The notes below the pieces were generated by a model, which was not told the DNA's origin, ran no database searches, and saw only the letters and a program-made list of their open reading frames with translations. This document shows positions 12,515 through 18,933 of a stretch of DNA of 18,933 nucleotides, piece by piece. Origin of the DNA: Pseudomonadota bacterium (GTDB lineage: Bacteria; Pseudomonadota; Alphaproteobacteria; Rhizobiales; Tepidamorphaceae); assembly GCA_023435545.1 (NCBI GenBank), contig JAEYRQ010000449.1, forward strand, positions 1-18,933, written 5' to 3'. The first letter of the stretch is position 1; every line of letters starts with the position of its first letter. The position numbers and the translations under genes are program-made.

Positions 12515-13668
12515 CACATCACCTCGATCTCGGCCTGCAGCGCGCCGGCCGTCTTGATCGCCTGGAGGATCGAGATCAGGTCGCGCGGCCCGATTCCCAG
12601 CGCGTTGAGCCCGTCGACGAGCTGCTGAAGACTGACGCCGCCCTGGACGATCGCCAGACGGTGGTCGGACTGGTCGTCCACCGAGATTTCGGTGCGCGGC
12701 ACCACCACCGTCCGGCCGGTTTCCGAGAACGGCTCGGGCTGGCTGACCTCGGGCGTTTCCGAGATCGTCACCGTGAGGTTGCCTTGTGCGACCGCGACCG
12801 TGCTCACCCGGACATCCTGACCCATGACGATGATTCCCGATTGCTCGTCGATGACCACCTTGGCGGTTTGGTCGGGGTCCACTCGAAGCTGCTCGATGTC
12901 GGTCAGGAGCGTGATGATGTCGCCGCTATACTTCCCGCCTCCGGCGACCAGCAGCCGTACCGTCGCCGGGTCGGTCGCCTCTGCCGTCATCGGGCCGAGA
13001 AAGTCGTTGATTGCATTGGCGATACGGCTGGCCGTGGTGAGGTCGGGATTGCGCAGCGCGAGCCGCAGATGCGGGAGTTGCGCCAGCGAGAACGCGATCT
13101 CGCGCTCGATCAGCGCTCCGTTGGCGATGCGGCCGCTGGTGGGCACGCCACGGGTGATCGAGGCCGCGTCGCCGACCGCGCTAAAGCCGGCGACGGCCAC
13201 CGGTCCCTGAGCGACGGCATAGACGTCGCCGTCGGCGGCGAGCAGCGGCGTGACCAGCAGCGTTCCGCCCTGCAGGTTGGTGGCGTCACCAAGCGAGGAG
13301 ATGGTGACGTCGATCCGCGTTCCCTGGGTGGCGAAGGCGGGCAGGTTCGCGGTCACCATCACGGCTGCGACGTTCTTGGTGCGCAGCGCGACGTCGCGGG
13401 TGTTCATGCCCAGCCTCTCCAGCATCGCCTGCAGGCTCTGCCGGGTGAACGGTGAGTTGTTGAGAGTGTCGCCGGTGCCGTTCAGGCCGACCACGAGGCC
13501 GTAGCCAATGAGCTGGTTGTCGCGGATTCCCTCGATGTCGACGAGATCCTTGATCCGGGACGTTGCCGCTGCCGGGCCGGCGACGGCTACTGCGGCGACG
13601 CCGATCAACGCGATCGCCAGGCCGGCGCAGCGCGCGATGCGCGCCGCCATGGTTAATCTTCTATGCAT
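12514..13668 (-). CDS. flgI: Flagellar P-ring protein FlgI
   Basis: The 384-residue product forms the periplasmic P-ring around the rod. A Sec signal peptide (hydrophobic GLAIALIGVAAVAVAGPAAA, 16-35) is followed by RIKDLVDIEGIRDNQLIGYG (38-57) and LVVGLNGTGDT, the FlgI signature. The C-terminal end (VSLQQLVDGLNALGIGPRDLISILQAIKTAGALQAEIEVM) is also typical. Mature length, near 349, agrees with the family. The start at 13668 has GGGGAG ten bases upstream; a Met six codons later (13650) is an alternative. It is the first gene of the operon flgI-flgJ-flgN, coupled to flgJ by TGATG. A sigma-54 promoter lies about 40-55 bases before the start, and fliX is divergent. Confidence 0.96.
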   Translation of the reverse strand: MHRRLTMAARIARCAGLAIALIGVAAVAVAGPAAATSRIKDLVDIEGIRDNQLIGYGLVVGLNGTGDTLNNSPFTRQSLQAMLERLGMNTRDVALRTKNVAAVMVTANLPAFATQGTRIDVTISSLGDATNLQGGTLLVTPLLAADGDVYAVAQGPVAVAGFSAVGDAASITRGVPTSGRIANGALIEREIAFSLAQLPHLRLALRNPDLTTASRIANAINDFLGPMTAEATDPATVRLLVAGGGKYSGDIITLLTDIEQLRVDPDQTAKVVIDEQSGIIVMGQDVRVSTVAVAQGNLTVTISETPEVSQPEPFSETGRTVVVPRTEISVDDQSDHRLAIVQGGVSLQQLVDGLNALGIGPRDLISILQAIKTAGALQAEIEVM

Positions 13669-13707
13669 CGGCACATAGCTCCCCACTTGTGCGACACCAT
13701 AACCCAA

Positions 13708-13722
13708 GCGAGAACCGTGCCA
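13708..13722 (-). promoter_or_regulatory. Sigma-54 promoter of the flgI operon
   Basis: On the minus strand TGGCAC (13717-13722), five bases (GGTTC), then TCGC (13708-13711). The -24 element is exact and the -12 element differs by one base while keeping the GC. Transcription would begin near 13697, about 29 bases before the flgI start. Confidence 0.8.
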
Positions 13723-13829
13723 GCCTCGATCCACCAGGACATTTGCCGGAACCCCCTGAAAACATGAGAACATCCTGTTCGGAGGCGGCGGGCGGGGGGA
13801 CTAACGGGCCGGTCATCATTTTCCGCGAC

Positions 13830-13847
13830 CGGGCATTTCTTGCCGGG
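13830..13847 (-). promoter_or_regulatory. Candidate FlbD/enhancer dyad upstream of flgI
   Basis: The dyad CGGGCA-N5-TGCCGGG (13830-13847) contains TTGCCGG (13840-13846), as found upstream of flgE. It lies about 140 bases upstream of the predicted flgI transcription start and directly beside the CtrA box of fliX. Assignment to FlbD is inference from position and from recurrence of the motif. Confidence 0.4.
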
Positions 13848-13850
13848 CCG

Positions 13851-13867
13851 TTAAGCTCGCGTTAACC
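13851..13867 (+). promoter_or_regulatory. CtrA binding box upstream of fliX
   Basis: TTAA (13851-13854), seven bases, then TTAACC (13862-13867): an exact match to the TTAA-N7-TTAAC consensus of the cell-cycle regulator CtrA. It lies 48 bases before the fliX ATG. CtrA drives early flagellar genes in Caulobacter, including fliX. A clear -10 element was not identified. Confidence 0.7.
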
Positions 13868-13914
13868 GTGTCTGGTAACTCTCCGCTCAGGGGACAGGGC
13901 TGGAGGCGTCTGGC

Positions 13915-14334
13915 ATGCGCATCGACGGCAACCGGCGAGCCGGCACCCTTGGCAGGAGCCGGGGCGCGGCATGGCAGGATGGCGCGGCGGGTTCGTTTTC
14001 GGTGGCCGAGGAGCCACCTGCGGGCAGAGCGGCTGCGACAGGCGGGGGAATGGCGATCGGCGGGATCGAGGCGCTGCTGGCGCTTCAGGCCGTCGACGAA
14101 CCCTCGGGCAGGACCGCACGCCTCGATCACGGCCACGCGATGCTCGATCTCCTCGACGAGCTGAAGCTGGAGCTGCTCGGGGGATCGGTGTCGACGTCGC
14201 GGCTCGAGTCGCTGGTGGAGAGGATTGCCCGCCGGCCGTCGCGACACCCCGACGACCGGGTCGAGTCGGTTCTCGATGAAATCGAGCTCCGCGCCCGCGT
14301 CGAACTGGCAAAGCTGGGTCGGATCGCTGCCTGA
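13915..14334 (+). CDS. fliX: Flagellar assembly regulator FliX
   Basis: The 139-residue product matches FliX: a variable, Gly/Arg/Ala-rich N-terminus, then IGGIEALLALQAVDEP (48-63), HGHAMLDLLDELKLELLGG (72-90), LESLVERIA (97-105) and a C-terminal helix LDEIELRARVELAKLGRI (120-137). FliX couples early basal-body assembly to the sigma-54 activator FlbD, so that late genes are transcribed only after the early structure is built; in Caulobacter it also helps target the P-ring. The ATG at 13915 has GGAGG eight bases upstream. It is divergent from flgI, with the CtrA box and the flgI sigma-54 promoter in the shared 246-base gap. Its presence predicts that FlbD is encoded elsewhere in the genome. 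Confidence 0.92.
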   Translation: MRIDGNRRAGTLGRSRGAAWQDGAAGSFSVAEEPPAGRAAATGGGMAIGGIEALLALQAVDEPSGRTARLDHGHAMLDLLDELKLELLGGSVSTSRLESLVERIARRPSRHPDDRVESVLDEIELRARVELAKLGRIAA

Positions 14335-14443
14335 CCCTCGCGCGACGGCCCTGCGTCATTGGCATGCGCATCGGCGAAAACGGCGGAATACGGAGGTTTC
14401 GGAGGGCCGTGCGCGGGATTTCCGATTTGTCATGAAGGCTTTG

Positions 14444-14472
14444 TTGTAAGCGGATGGTGCTGCCGCTATAAG
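14444..14472 (+). promoter_or_regulatory. Sigma-70-type promoter of dksA
   Basis: TTGTAA (14444-14449), 17 bases, then TATAAG (14467-14472), matching 4/6 and 5/6 of the housekeeping consensus with ideal spacing. It lies in the 175-base gap after fliX and about 37 bases before the dksA ATG, indicating that dksA is transcribed separately from flagellar control. Confidence 0.65.
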
Positions 14473-14509
14473 GGCGCCCATAGTCGACGGTCCTCGTGGG
14501 GAATCGCCG

Positions 14510-14926
14510 ATGAATGGCGTGCTTGATACTGAATACCGGCCTTCCGAGGCCGAGACCTTCATGAACGACCGGCAGCGGGAATATTTCCGGAAGAAGCTGC
14601 TGGCATGGAAAGAGGACATCCTGCGCGAGAGCAGGGAGACCCTCACCCAACTTCAGGTCGACAGCCAGAATCATCCCGATCTGGCCGACCGAGCGTCGTC
14701 CGAGACCGACAGGGCCATCGAGTTGAGGGCCAGGGATCGGCAGCGCAAACTGATCGCCAAGATCGATGCCGCCCTCAAGCGCATCGAGGATGGCACTTAC
14801 GGGTATTGCGAGGAGACCGGTGAGCCGATCAGCCTGAAGCGGCTGGACGCGCGGCCCATCGCCACCCTGTCGATCGAGGCCCAGGAACGTCACGAGCGGC
14901 GCGAACGCGTCTATCGCGACGACTGA
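14510..14926 (+). CDS. dksA: RNA polymerase-binding transcription factor DksA, cysteine-poor form
   Basis: The 138-residue product binds in the RNA polymerase secondary channel and, with ppGpp, mediates the stringent response. The coiled coil (about 20-95) has the acidic tip PDLADRA with D57, D60 and A62, equivalent to the DxxDxA motif essential in E. coli DksA. ELRARDRQRKLIAKIDAALKRIEDGTYGYC (71-100) continues the family pattern. The C-terminal zinc finger is degenerate: CESC is replaced by CEET (C100, T103) and the second pair CIDC by SIEA (S121, A124), so one of four Cys remains. Zinc-independent DksA forms are common in alphaproteobacteria. The ATG at 14510 is preceded by GGGGA. A sigma-70-type promoter and a strong terminator frame the gene as its own unit. 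Confidence 0.93.
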   Translation: MNGVLDTEYRPSEAETFMNDRQREYFRKKLLAWKEDILRESRETLTQLQVDSQNHPDLADRASSETDRAIELRARDRQRKLIAKIDAALKRIEDGTYGYCEETGEPISLKRLDARPIATLSIEAQERHERRERVYRDD

Positions 14927-14958
14927 TCCCCGATCATCGAGGTGGCCTCCGAATCCCC

Positions 14959-14985
14959 ATCCCCGGCGGTGACCCCGCCGGGGAT
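14959..14985 (+). terminator. Intrinsic terminator of dksA
   Basis: ATCCCCGGCGG (14959-14969) pairs with CCGCCGGGGAT (14975-14985), an 11-bp stem with a five-base loop, followed by TTTCGTT. It starts 33 bases after the dksA stop. Confidence 0.88.
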
Positions 14986-15014
14986 TTTCGTTGGTGCTCA
15001 AGGTATTGGTGGAT

Positions 15015-15048
15015 GGGCGCGGCCCCGGGGGAGCATGGAGCCGCGCCC
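15015..15048 (-). terminator. Hairpin after flgH, probable operon end
   Basis: GGGCGCGGC (15015-15023) and GCCGCGCCC (15040-15048) form a perfect 9-bp stem with a 16-base loop, starting 31 bases beyond the flgH stop. No T-run follows on the minus strand, so termination strength is uncertain. Confidence 0.5.
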
Positions 15049-15078
15049 GATCGCTGCCGTTCCGCAAGCGGGGGAGCG

Positions 15079-15849
15079 TCAGAACGGCAGCAGGATGTCC
15101 AGAACCTGTTGCCCGTAGCGGGGCTGCTGGACCTCGGTGATCTGGCCCCGCCCGCCATAGGCGATGCGCGCCTCGGCGATCTTGGCGGAGTCGATCGTAT
15201 TGTTGGCGGTGATGTCCTCGGGCCGCACGATACCCGCGACGATGAGTTCCCGCATCTCGAAGTTGACGCGGATTTCCTGGCGCCCCTCGATGACCATGTT
15301 GCCGTTGGGCAGGACCTGCGTCACGACCGCGGCGACGCTGGTGCGCAGTTCCTCCTTCCGGTTCACCGATCCCTGGCCGCTGGTCAACGTGTCGCTGTCC
15401 AGATCGACCAGTGCCGCCCCGCTGGTGTAGTCGTCCGGCAGGAGGTCGAGGATGGCGTTGCCGACGGCGCCGGCCGCCGCAAAACCCTCGTTCGAGACGC
15501 GGCTGCGCTGGGTCTTGTTGTCGAAGATCGCCTTGTCGTTGAACAGGATGTGGACCGTCAGGATGTCACCGACACGCTGTGCGCGCTGGTCCTTGAAGAA
15601 ACCCCTGGCCCCGGATCGCCACAGCGAATTCGGCTCGAAAATCGGCGGTTCCGGGTCGGGCATCGGCATCGACACCGGCTGGTAGCCCGCCGCAGCCGTC
15701 GGATTCTGGATGGTGCTGAGATAGGGCGGCTTGCCCACCTGTTGCAGCTTGTCGACGGTCTGGGCGCATCCGCCGAGTGCCGCGGCGAAGGCAGCCGCCA
15801 GCGCGATCGCGGACAGACGCCCGGTGACACGGATTGTTTGGTTACGCAT
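15079..15849 (-). CDS. flgH: Flagellar L-ring lipoprotein FlgH
   Basis: The 256-residue product forms the outer-membrane L-ring. It has a lipoprotein signal peptide with lipobox LGGC and lipidation Cys at 28. Family landmarks follow: PNSLWRSGARGFFKDQRAQRVGDILTVHI (about 73-101), VNRKEELRTSVAAVVTQVLPNGNMVIEGRQEIRVN (about 162-196), and ELIVAGIVRPEDITANNTIDSAKIAEARIAYGGRG near the end. The length is a little above the enterobacterial one (about 232). The ATG at 15849 has GGGGGAG four bases upstream; the longer in-frame start at 15891 lies inside flgA. It is the last gene of the flgF-flgG-flgA-flgH operon, 22 bases after flgA. Confidence 0.96.
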   Translation of the reverse strand: MRNQTIRVTGRLSAIALAAAFAAALGGCAQTVDKLQQVGKPPYLSTIQNPTAAAGYQPVSMPMPDPEPPIFEPNSLWRSGARGFFKDQRAQRVGDILTVHILFNDKAIFDNKTQRSRVSNEGFAAAGAVGNAILDLLPDDYTSGAALVDLDSDTLTSGQGSVNRKEELRTSVAAVVTQVLPNGNMVIEGRQEIRVNFEMRELIVAGIVRPEDITANNTIDSAKIAEARIAYGGRGQITEVQQPRYGQQVLDILLPF

Positions 15850-15871
15850 TCTGCTCCCCCGAGCGTGAAAT

Positions 15872-16855
15872 TCAGCGTGCCGACGCTGCAAGCGCCGCCA
15901 CCGGCGTGCGCTGCGGCATCACGGCCACCACCCCCGTGCCGATCACCTCGGCTTCGATGGTGCGGCCGGACTGGATGTTGAAGACCTTCACGACTTCCCC
16001 ACGGGTGCCGTTCGCGAGGGATCGGCCGCGCGTCGTCAGGGTGAGGCCGGGAACCGAGAAGGCAATTGTCACCATGCCGTTGCGCTGGACGAGCAGAGGC
16101 TCCATCAGCACGTCGTCCGACAGAGCCGAGCCCGCCGGCAGCCTGCGCCGCGCGGACATGCCGGCGATCGCCCCTGGATCCGTCTGCACGTCGCCGCGCA
16201 CCGTGTGCCGCGGCATCCGCTCGATCGCGAGGTCGGTGGGAGAGATCGTTTCGCCCCGCTCGACGGTGCGGACCAGGACGGGCACTTCGACGATCTCGAC
16301 GGCGCGGCCGGACACACGGATGCCTGCGGCAAGCACCTCGCTGTCGCTCACCTTCAAGAGGGCGGAAAAGCGCCCGGTCCGGCTGTCGTGCTGCATGTCG
16401 GCGATCGACAGAGGCGCCGTCGCGGTGGATTCGACGGCGACCGGCTCGTTGTAGCCGTCGATCGAGATGTCGAGATCGGCACCGCCACGTGAGGAACCCG
16501 ACGCGGCCACCCGCTGCGCGATCGTGTCGGAGACCTCCTGCGCGGAGATGATGCGGCCGGCCCGCGTGACCGACACCGAGAGGATTCCGCCCGAGACGAC
16601 ATCCGCAAGGCCGTTGCCGGCCGCGGCGGCAAGCACCCTGTCGGCCCGCACGGTGCCGGTGGTGCCGGGTTCGGGCGCGCGGAAGACGGGGACGTCCCCG
16701 GCCTCGCCGGCGTTCTCGACCAGATCGGCGAGGGTAACGAGCGCGCCGTGGACGGTGACCGCCGCGCGCAGACGCGGCCCATCCTGGCTGCGAGCGGGCA
16801 ATGAGAACACGAGAGTGGCCAGCGCGGCGCCGATTAAGAGTGTACGGATGAACAT
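15872..16855 (-). CDS. flgA: Flagellar P-ring assembly chaperone FlgA
   Basis: The 327-residue product has a Sec signal peptide (MFIRTLLIGAALATLVFSLPARS, cleavage near 23) and acts in the periplasm as a chaperone for FlgI polymerisation. The C-terminal part holds the SAF/FlgA domain: VLVRTVERGETISPTDLAIERMP (about 192-214), ARRRLPAGSALSDDVLMEPLLVQRNGMVTIAF (about 234-265) and GEVVKVFNIQSGRTIEAEVIGTGVV (about 286-310). The N-terminal half (about 24-180) is longer than in enterobacteria (about 219 in total), the usual alphaproteobacterial form. The ATG at 16855 has GGAGGA six bases upstream. It starts 13 bases after flgG and its client flgI lies in the adjacent operon. Confidence 0.93.
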   Translation of the reverse strand: MFIRTLLIGAALATLVFSLPARSQDGPRLRAAVTVHGALVTLADLVENAGEAGDVPVFRAPEPGTTGTVRADRVLAAAAGNGLADVVSGGILSVSVTRAGRIISAQEVSDTIAQRVAASGSSRGGADLDISIDGYNEPVAVESTATAPLSIADMQHDSRTGRFSALLKVSDSEVLAAGIRVSGRAVEIVEVPVLVRTVERGETISPTDLAIERMPRHTVRGDVQTDPGAIAGMSARRRLPAGSALSDDVLMEPLLVQRNGMVTIAFSVPGLTLTTRGRSLANGTRGEVVKVFNIQSGRTIEAEVIGTGVVAVMPQRTPVAALAASAR

Positions 16856-16868
16856 CGTGCGTCCTCCG

Positions 16869-17654
16869 TCACTGGATGTTGGTGGTGGTCGACATCATCT
16901 GGTCGGCGGCCGAGATGACGCGGGAATTCATCTCGTAGGCTCGCTGGGCCGCGATCAGGTCGGAGATCTCCGAAACGGGATTGACGTTGGCCTGCTCGAG
17001 GTAGGTCTGCAGCAGCGTGCCGAAGCCCTCGTCGCCGGCAATGCCGACCTGCTCGGGGCCGCTCGATTCGGTCTCCAGGAACAGGTTGTCGCCGATCGGC
17101 TGGAGTCCGGCGGCATTGACGAAGCGTGCGAGGTCGATCGTTCCCAGATCCGTCGCCTCGGCGTCCAGACCGATGATCGCCTGTACCAGGCCCTGGGCGT
17201 TGATCGAGATCGATCGCGCCGTGTCGGGGATCACGATCTCGGGCTCTATGACGAAGCCGTCGACCGTGACAATGGTGCCGTTGGCGTCGCGCTCCAGCGA
17301 TCCGTCGCGTGTGTAGGCGGTACGGCCATCGGGAAGGCGGACGCGGAAGAACCCGTCGCCGCGGATCGCAACGTCCAGCTCCTTCTCGGTCATCACGATA
17401 TTGCCCTGGCTCATCACCCGGGGTGTCGCCGCGGTCTTCACGCCGCCGCCGATCTGGATGCCGGTCGGCACAATGGTCCCGGTGTCGGAGGTCGACGCGC
17501 CGGGCCGCTTGATGTTCTGGTAGAGGAGATCCTGGAAATCGGCCCGCTGGCGCTTGAAGCCGGTGGTCCGCATGTTGGCGATATTGTTGGAGATGACCTC
17601 GACGTTCAGCTCCTGCGCCATCATGCCGGAAGCGGCGATATGCAAAGCCCTCAT
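16869..17654 (-). CDS. flgG: Distal rod protein FlgG
   Basis: The 261-residue product is the distal rod subunit linking basal body and hook. MRALHIAASGMMAQELNVEVISNNIAN (1-27) and TTGFKRQRADFQDLLYQ (30-46) form the N-terminal D0. GDGFFRVRLPDGRTAYTRDGSLERDANG (99-126) is the core signature, and VSEISDLIAAQRAYEMNSRVISAADQMMSTTTNIQ (227-261) the C-terminal D0. The length equals that of typical FlgG. The ATG at 17654 fits the family start; the in-frame extension to 17723 covers the flgF-flgG spacer. AAAGG lies eight bases upstream. It follows flgF by 37 bases. Confidence 0.97.
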   Translation of the reverse strand: MRALHIAASGMMAQELNVEVISNNIANMRTTGFKRQRADFQDLLYQNIKRPGASTSDTGTIVPTGIQIGGGVKTAATPRVMSQGNIVMTEKELDVAIRGDGFFRVRLPDGRTAYTRDGSLERDANGTIVTVDGFVIEPEIVIPDTARSISINAQGLVQAIIGLDAEATDLGTIDLARFVNAAGLQPIGDNLFLETESSGPEQVGIAGDEGFGTLLQTYLEQANVNPVSEISDLIAAQRAYEMNSRVISAADQMMSTTTNIQ

Positions 17655-17691
17655 TGCAACGACCTTTCGTGTCTGCGACCCGAGACCTGGA

Positions 17692-18432
17692 TCAATCGAT
17701 CCGGCCGAGCGCGGAAATGGCATCGCGACGCAGGTTGTCGGCCCGCTCGATCATGCTCGTCATGGAGGTATAGGCCCGGGTGACCTCGATCATCCGTGAC
17801 ATCTCGAAGAGCGGCTTGACGTTGGATTTCTCGATCATGCCCTGGACGACACGGGGCTGCTCCATGGTTTCCGCCTCGCCCTCTACGCTGAAGACTGTGT
17901 CGCCCTCGGCCTTCAGCGAGCCGTGATCGGCGAAGCGCACGACGCGAAGCCGCCCCTTCTCGCCGGCCTCGGTGGAGACTGTGCCGTCGCCGGCAATCGA
18001 GATGGTCCGATCTTCGTCGTCGAAGACCATCGGGCCGTTGTCGCCCAGCACCCGGTGCCCCTCGCTGGTGACGAGGTGGCCGGTGTTGGTGAGCTGAAAG
18101 CCGCCGTTTCGCGTGTAGCGCTCGCCCTGCGGTGTCTGGACGACGAACCAGCCCTCGCCATTGATGGCGAGATCGAGCGGGTTGTCGGTGGGCGTGAGCG
18201 CGCCCGCTTCGAAATTGTGCAGCGTTCCGCGATCCATCACGTAGGAGATGTCGCGGTCGGACCGCTTGTTGGCGGTCGCCTCGGCGCCCTGCATGAGGTG
18301 CTCTTCGAACAGCACCTCGGCAGACCGGAAGCCAGAGGTATTGATGTTCGCCACGTTGTTGGCGATGACGTCCATCTCTCGCCGCAGCGCTACCTGCCGC
18401 GAAAGGGACACGAGAAGGGCATTGTCGATCAT
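17692..18432 (-). CDS. flgF: Proximal rod protein FlgF
   Basis: The 246-residue product is a rod subunit. MIDNALLVSLSRQVALRREMDVIANNVANINTSGFRSAEVLFEEHL is the FlgF N-terminus. NPLDLAINGEGWFVVQTPQGERYTRNGGFQLTNTGHLVT (about 84-122) is the core, and MIEVTRAYTSMTSMIERADNLRRDAISALGRID the C-terminus. Length matches the family. The ATG at 18432 was chosen on homology; the frame stays open further upstream but that part contains the promoter and has no recognisable sequence. The ribosome binding site is weak. It is the first gene of flgF-flgG-flgA-flgH, about 70 bases downstream of a sigma-54 promoter. Confidence 0.95.
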   Translation of the reverse strand: MIDNALLVSLSRQVALRREMDVIANNVANINTSGFRSAEVLFEEHLMQGAEATANKRSDRDISYVMDRGTLHNFEAGALTPTDNPLDLAINGEGWFVVQTPQGERYTRNGGFQLTNTGHLVTSEGHRVLGDNGPMVFDDEDRTISIAGDGTVSTEAGEKGRLRVVRFADHGSLKAEGDTVFSVEGEAETMEQPRVVQGMIEKSNVKPLFEMSRMIEVTRAYTSMTSMIERADNLRRDAISALGRID

Positions 18433-18501
18433 GTCCGCACCGTTGCTTGCTCCCCCGAGCGAACCCGCCACGGTGCCGCGCCGGGTTCGCCGATTTCCGA
18501 T

Positions 18502-18516
18502 GCAGGCGGCGTGCCA
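18502..18516 (-). promoter_or_regulatory. Sigma-54 promoter of the flgF-flgG-flgA-flgH operon
   Basis: On the minus strand TGGCAC (18511-18516), five bases (GCCGC), then CTGC (18502-18505). The -24 element is exact and the -12 element has one mismatch with the GC conserved. Transcription would start near 18491, about 58 bases before flgF. Confidence 0.8.
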
Positions 18517-18540
18517 ACAGGAAAGCATAGGAATATCAAT

Positions 18541-18586
18541 CCCTTGAGCGGACCCGGCGACGATGGCCGCTCGGCAAGGGATGTCG
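18541..18586 (-). promoter_or_regulatory. Dyad and TTGCCG element upstream of the flgF promoter
   Basis: CCCTTGAGCGG (18541-18551) is complementary to CCGCT and CAAGGG (18567-18571, 18575-18580) with a three-base bulge. Overlapping it, CGGCA-N5-TGTCG (18572-18586) includes TTGCCG on the minus strand. The site lies about 90 bases upstream of the predicted start, a normal place for a sigma-54 activator. The 304-base gap 18433-18736 otherwise holds the flgF promoter, a CtrA-type half-site and the fliL leader repeat. Confidence 0.4.
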
Positions 18587-18644
18587 CGCCGCCGCGCAAG
18601 GTCGGCAGAATCTTCCCACCGGGACCGAGGTTGGAAACCTTTCG

Positions 18645-18652
18645 TTAACCAT
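18645..18652 (+). promoter_or_regulatory. CtrA-type half-site upstream of fliL
   Basis: TTAACCAT is the half-site form often seen in CtrA-controlled promoters, including flagellar class II promoters in Caulobacter. It lies about 85 bases before the fliL ATG. The upstream half (GAAA seven bases before) is poor, so this is a single good half-site. Confidence 0.45.
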
Positions 18653-18666
18653 CGGCTTCCTAGTGT

Positions 18667-18717
18667 CCGGATGGGGATCGGAGGGCCTTGGCGAGTCTGT
18701 CGGCAGGCCCCATCCGG
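18667..18717 (+). repeat. 10-bp perfect inverted repeat in the fliL upstream region
   Basis: CCGGATGGGG (18667-18676) and CCCCATCCGG (18708-18717) are exact inverted copies 31 bases apart, and an inner GGGCC/GGCCC pair (18683-18687, 18706-18710) partly overlaps the right arm as an alternative pairing. It ends 19 bases before the fliL start codon, so it is either an operator or a leader hairpin. Confidence 0.6.
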
Positions 18718-18736
18718 TCGGGCAGGGGCGGTAGGC

Positions 18737-18933
18737 ATGTCAGATACCGCGCAGCCGGATTTCGACAGCATCGGAACGGGCGAAGGTGCCGACGCGGCAG
18801 ACGCCAAGCCGCGCAAGATGCGTCGGCTCGCCATCGCCGGCGGCATCGGTGCGCTTCTGCTGTCGGCCGCCGGCTACGGCGGGGCTGTGTTCTTTGGACT
18901 GTTCTCGGACCAGGCGACGGTCGTCTCCGCGCC
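18737..18933 (+). CDS. fliL: Flagellar basal body-associated protein FliL, 5' part
   Basis: The first 65 codons are present and the gene runs off the window. A short acidic cytoplasmic N-terminus (MSDTAQPDFDSIGTG) is followed by a basic patch (KPRKMRR, 24-30) and one membrane helix (about 31-54, LAIAGGIGALLLSAAGYGGA then VFFGLF). This is the single-pass topology of FliL, whose periplasmic domain surrounds the stator. Identity rests on topology, the FFGLF-type end of the helix and position divergent from flgF, where fliL commonly lies in related genomes. The ribosome binding site is poor (GGGGCGGTAGGC). In relatives fliM would follow. Confidence 0.75.
   Translation, partial: MSDTAQPDFDSIGTGEGADAADAKPRKMRRLAIAGGIGALLLSAAGYGGAVFFGLFSDQATVVSA

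Noticed and set aside
11719..13455. 578-codon open frame on the plus strand opposite flgN, flgJ and flgI
   Set aside because: The three minus-strand genes are recognisable by motif; the antisense product is Arg-rich low-complexity sequence with no domain.
13655..13676. Seven-codon upstream frame (ATG at 13676) ahead of flgI as a leader peptide
   Set aside because: It overlaps the chosen flgI start and has too short a spacing to the GGGGAG; no run of regulatory codons is present.

Overview
This is a GC-rich window from an alphaproteobacterium. It is almost entirely a flagellar gene cluster of the type seen in Hyphomicrobiales and Caulobacter-like bacteria. The clade-typical evidence is the set flbT, flaF, fliX, an FlgN/FlbY-like protein and a muramidase-less FlgJ (CheL-like rod-binding protein), together with -24/-12 (sigma-54) promoters and CtrA-type TTAA boxes. 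From memory, the layout resembles the polar or thick flagellum loci of Bradyrhizobiaceae-like genomes. The genus cannot be fixed from sequence reading alone.

Left flank (1-2508, all minus strand): four non-flagellar genes. They are a MoxR-type AAA+ ATPase, a secreted fasciclin-domain protein, an 85-residue uncharacterised soluble protein and a secreted glycine-zipper protein. A divergent intergenic region (2509-2753) carries an exact-consensus sigma-54 promoter for the first flagellar operon.

Flagellar block 1 (2754-7804, plus strand): flgE (hook), flgK and flgL (hook-filament junction), tightly spaced and closed by a hairpin that faces the convergent flaF. FlgK (713 aa) and FlgL (499 aa) carry large internal insertions.

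Flagellar block 2 (7877-13668, minus strand). In transcription order: flgI (P-ring), flgJ-like rod-binding protein, flgN/flbY-like chaperone, an unrecognised low-complexity protein with a GTG start and a good ribosome binding site, a 757-residue flagellin, then flbT and flaF (post-transcriptional flagellin control). FlgI has a near-consensus sigma-54 promoter. The flagellin has its own leader with a hairpin, and a terminator behind it.

Flagellar block 3 (13915-14926, plus strand): fliX, preceded by a CtrA box (TTAA-N7-TTAAC), then a dksA homologue with a degenerate zinc finger, its own sigma-70-type promoter and a strong terminator.

Flagellar block 4 (15079-18432, minus strand): flgF-flgG-flgA-flgH (proximal rod, distal rod, P-ring chaperone, L-ring lipoprotein), driven by a sigma-54 promoter. 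At the right edge the divergent gene fliL begins and is cut by the window; a TTAACCAT half-site and a long inverted repeat lie upstream of it.

Together the genes build the rod, P and L rings, hook, junction and filament. Regulatory genes (fliX, flbT, flaF) sit beside the structural genes whose assembly they would monitor. The most notable signals are the shared promoter architecture (three sigma-54 promoters, each with TTGCCG-type motifs about 65-140 bp upstream, plus CtrA boxes), the parallel enlargement of FlgK, FlgL and flagellin, and a few uncharacterised small genes. No mobile element, tRNA, rRNA or CRISPR array was seen.
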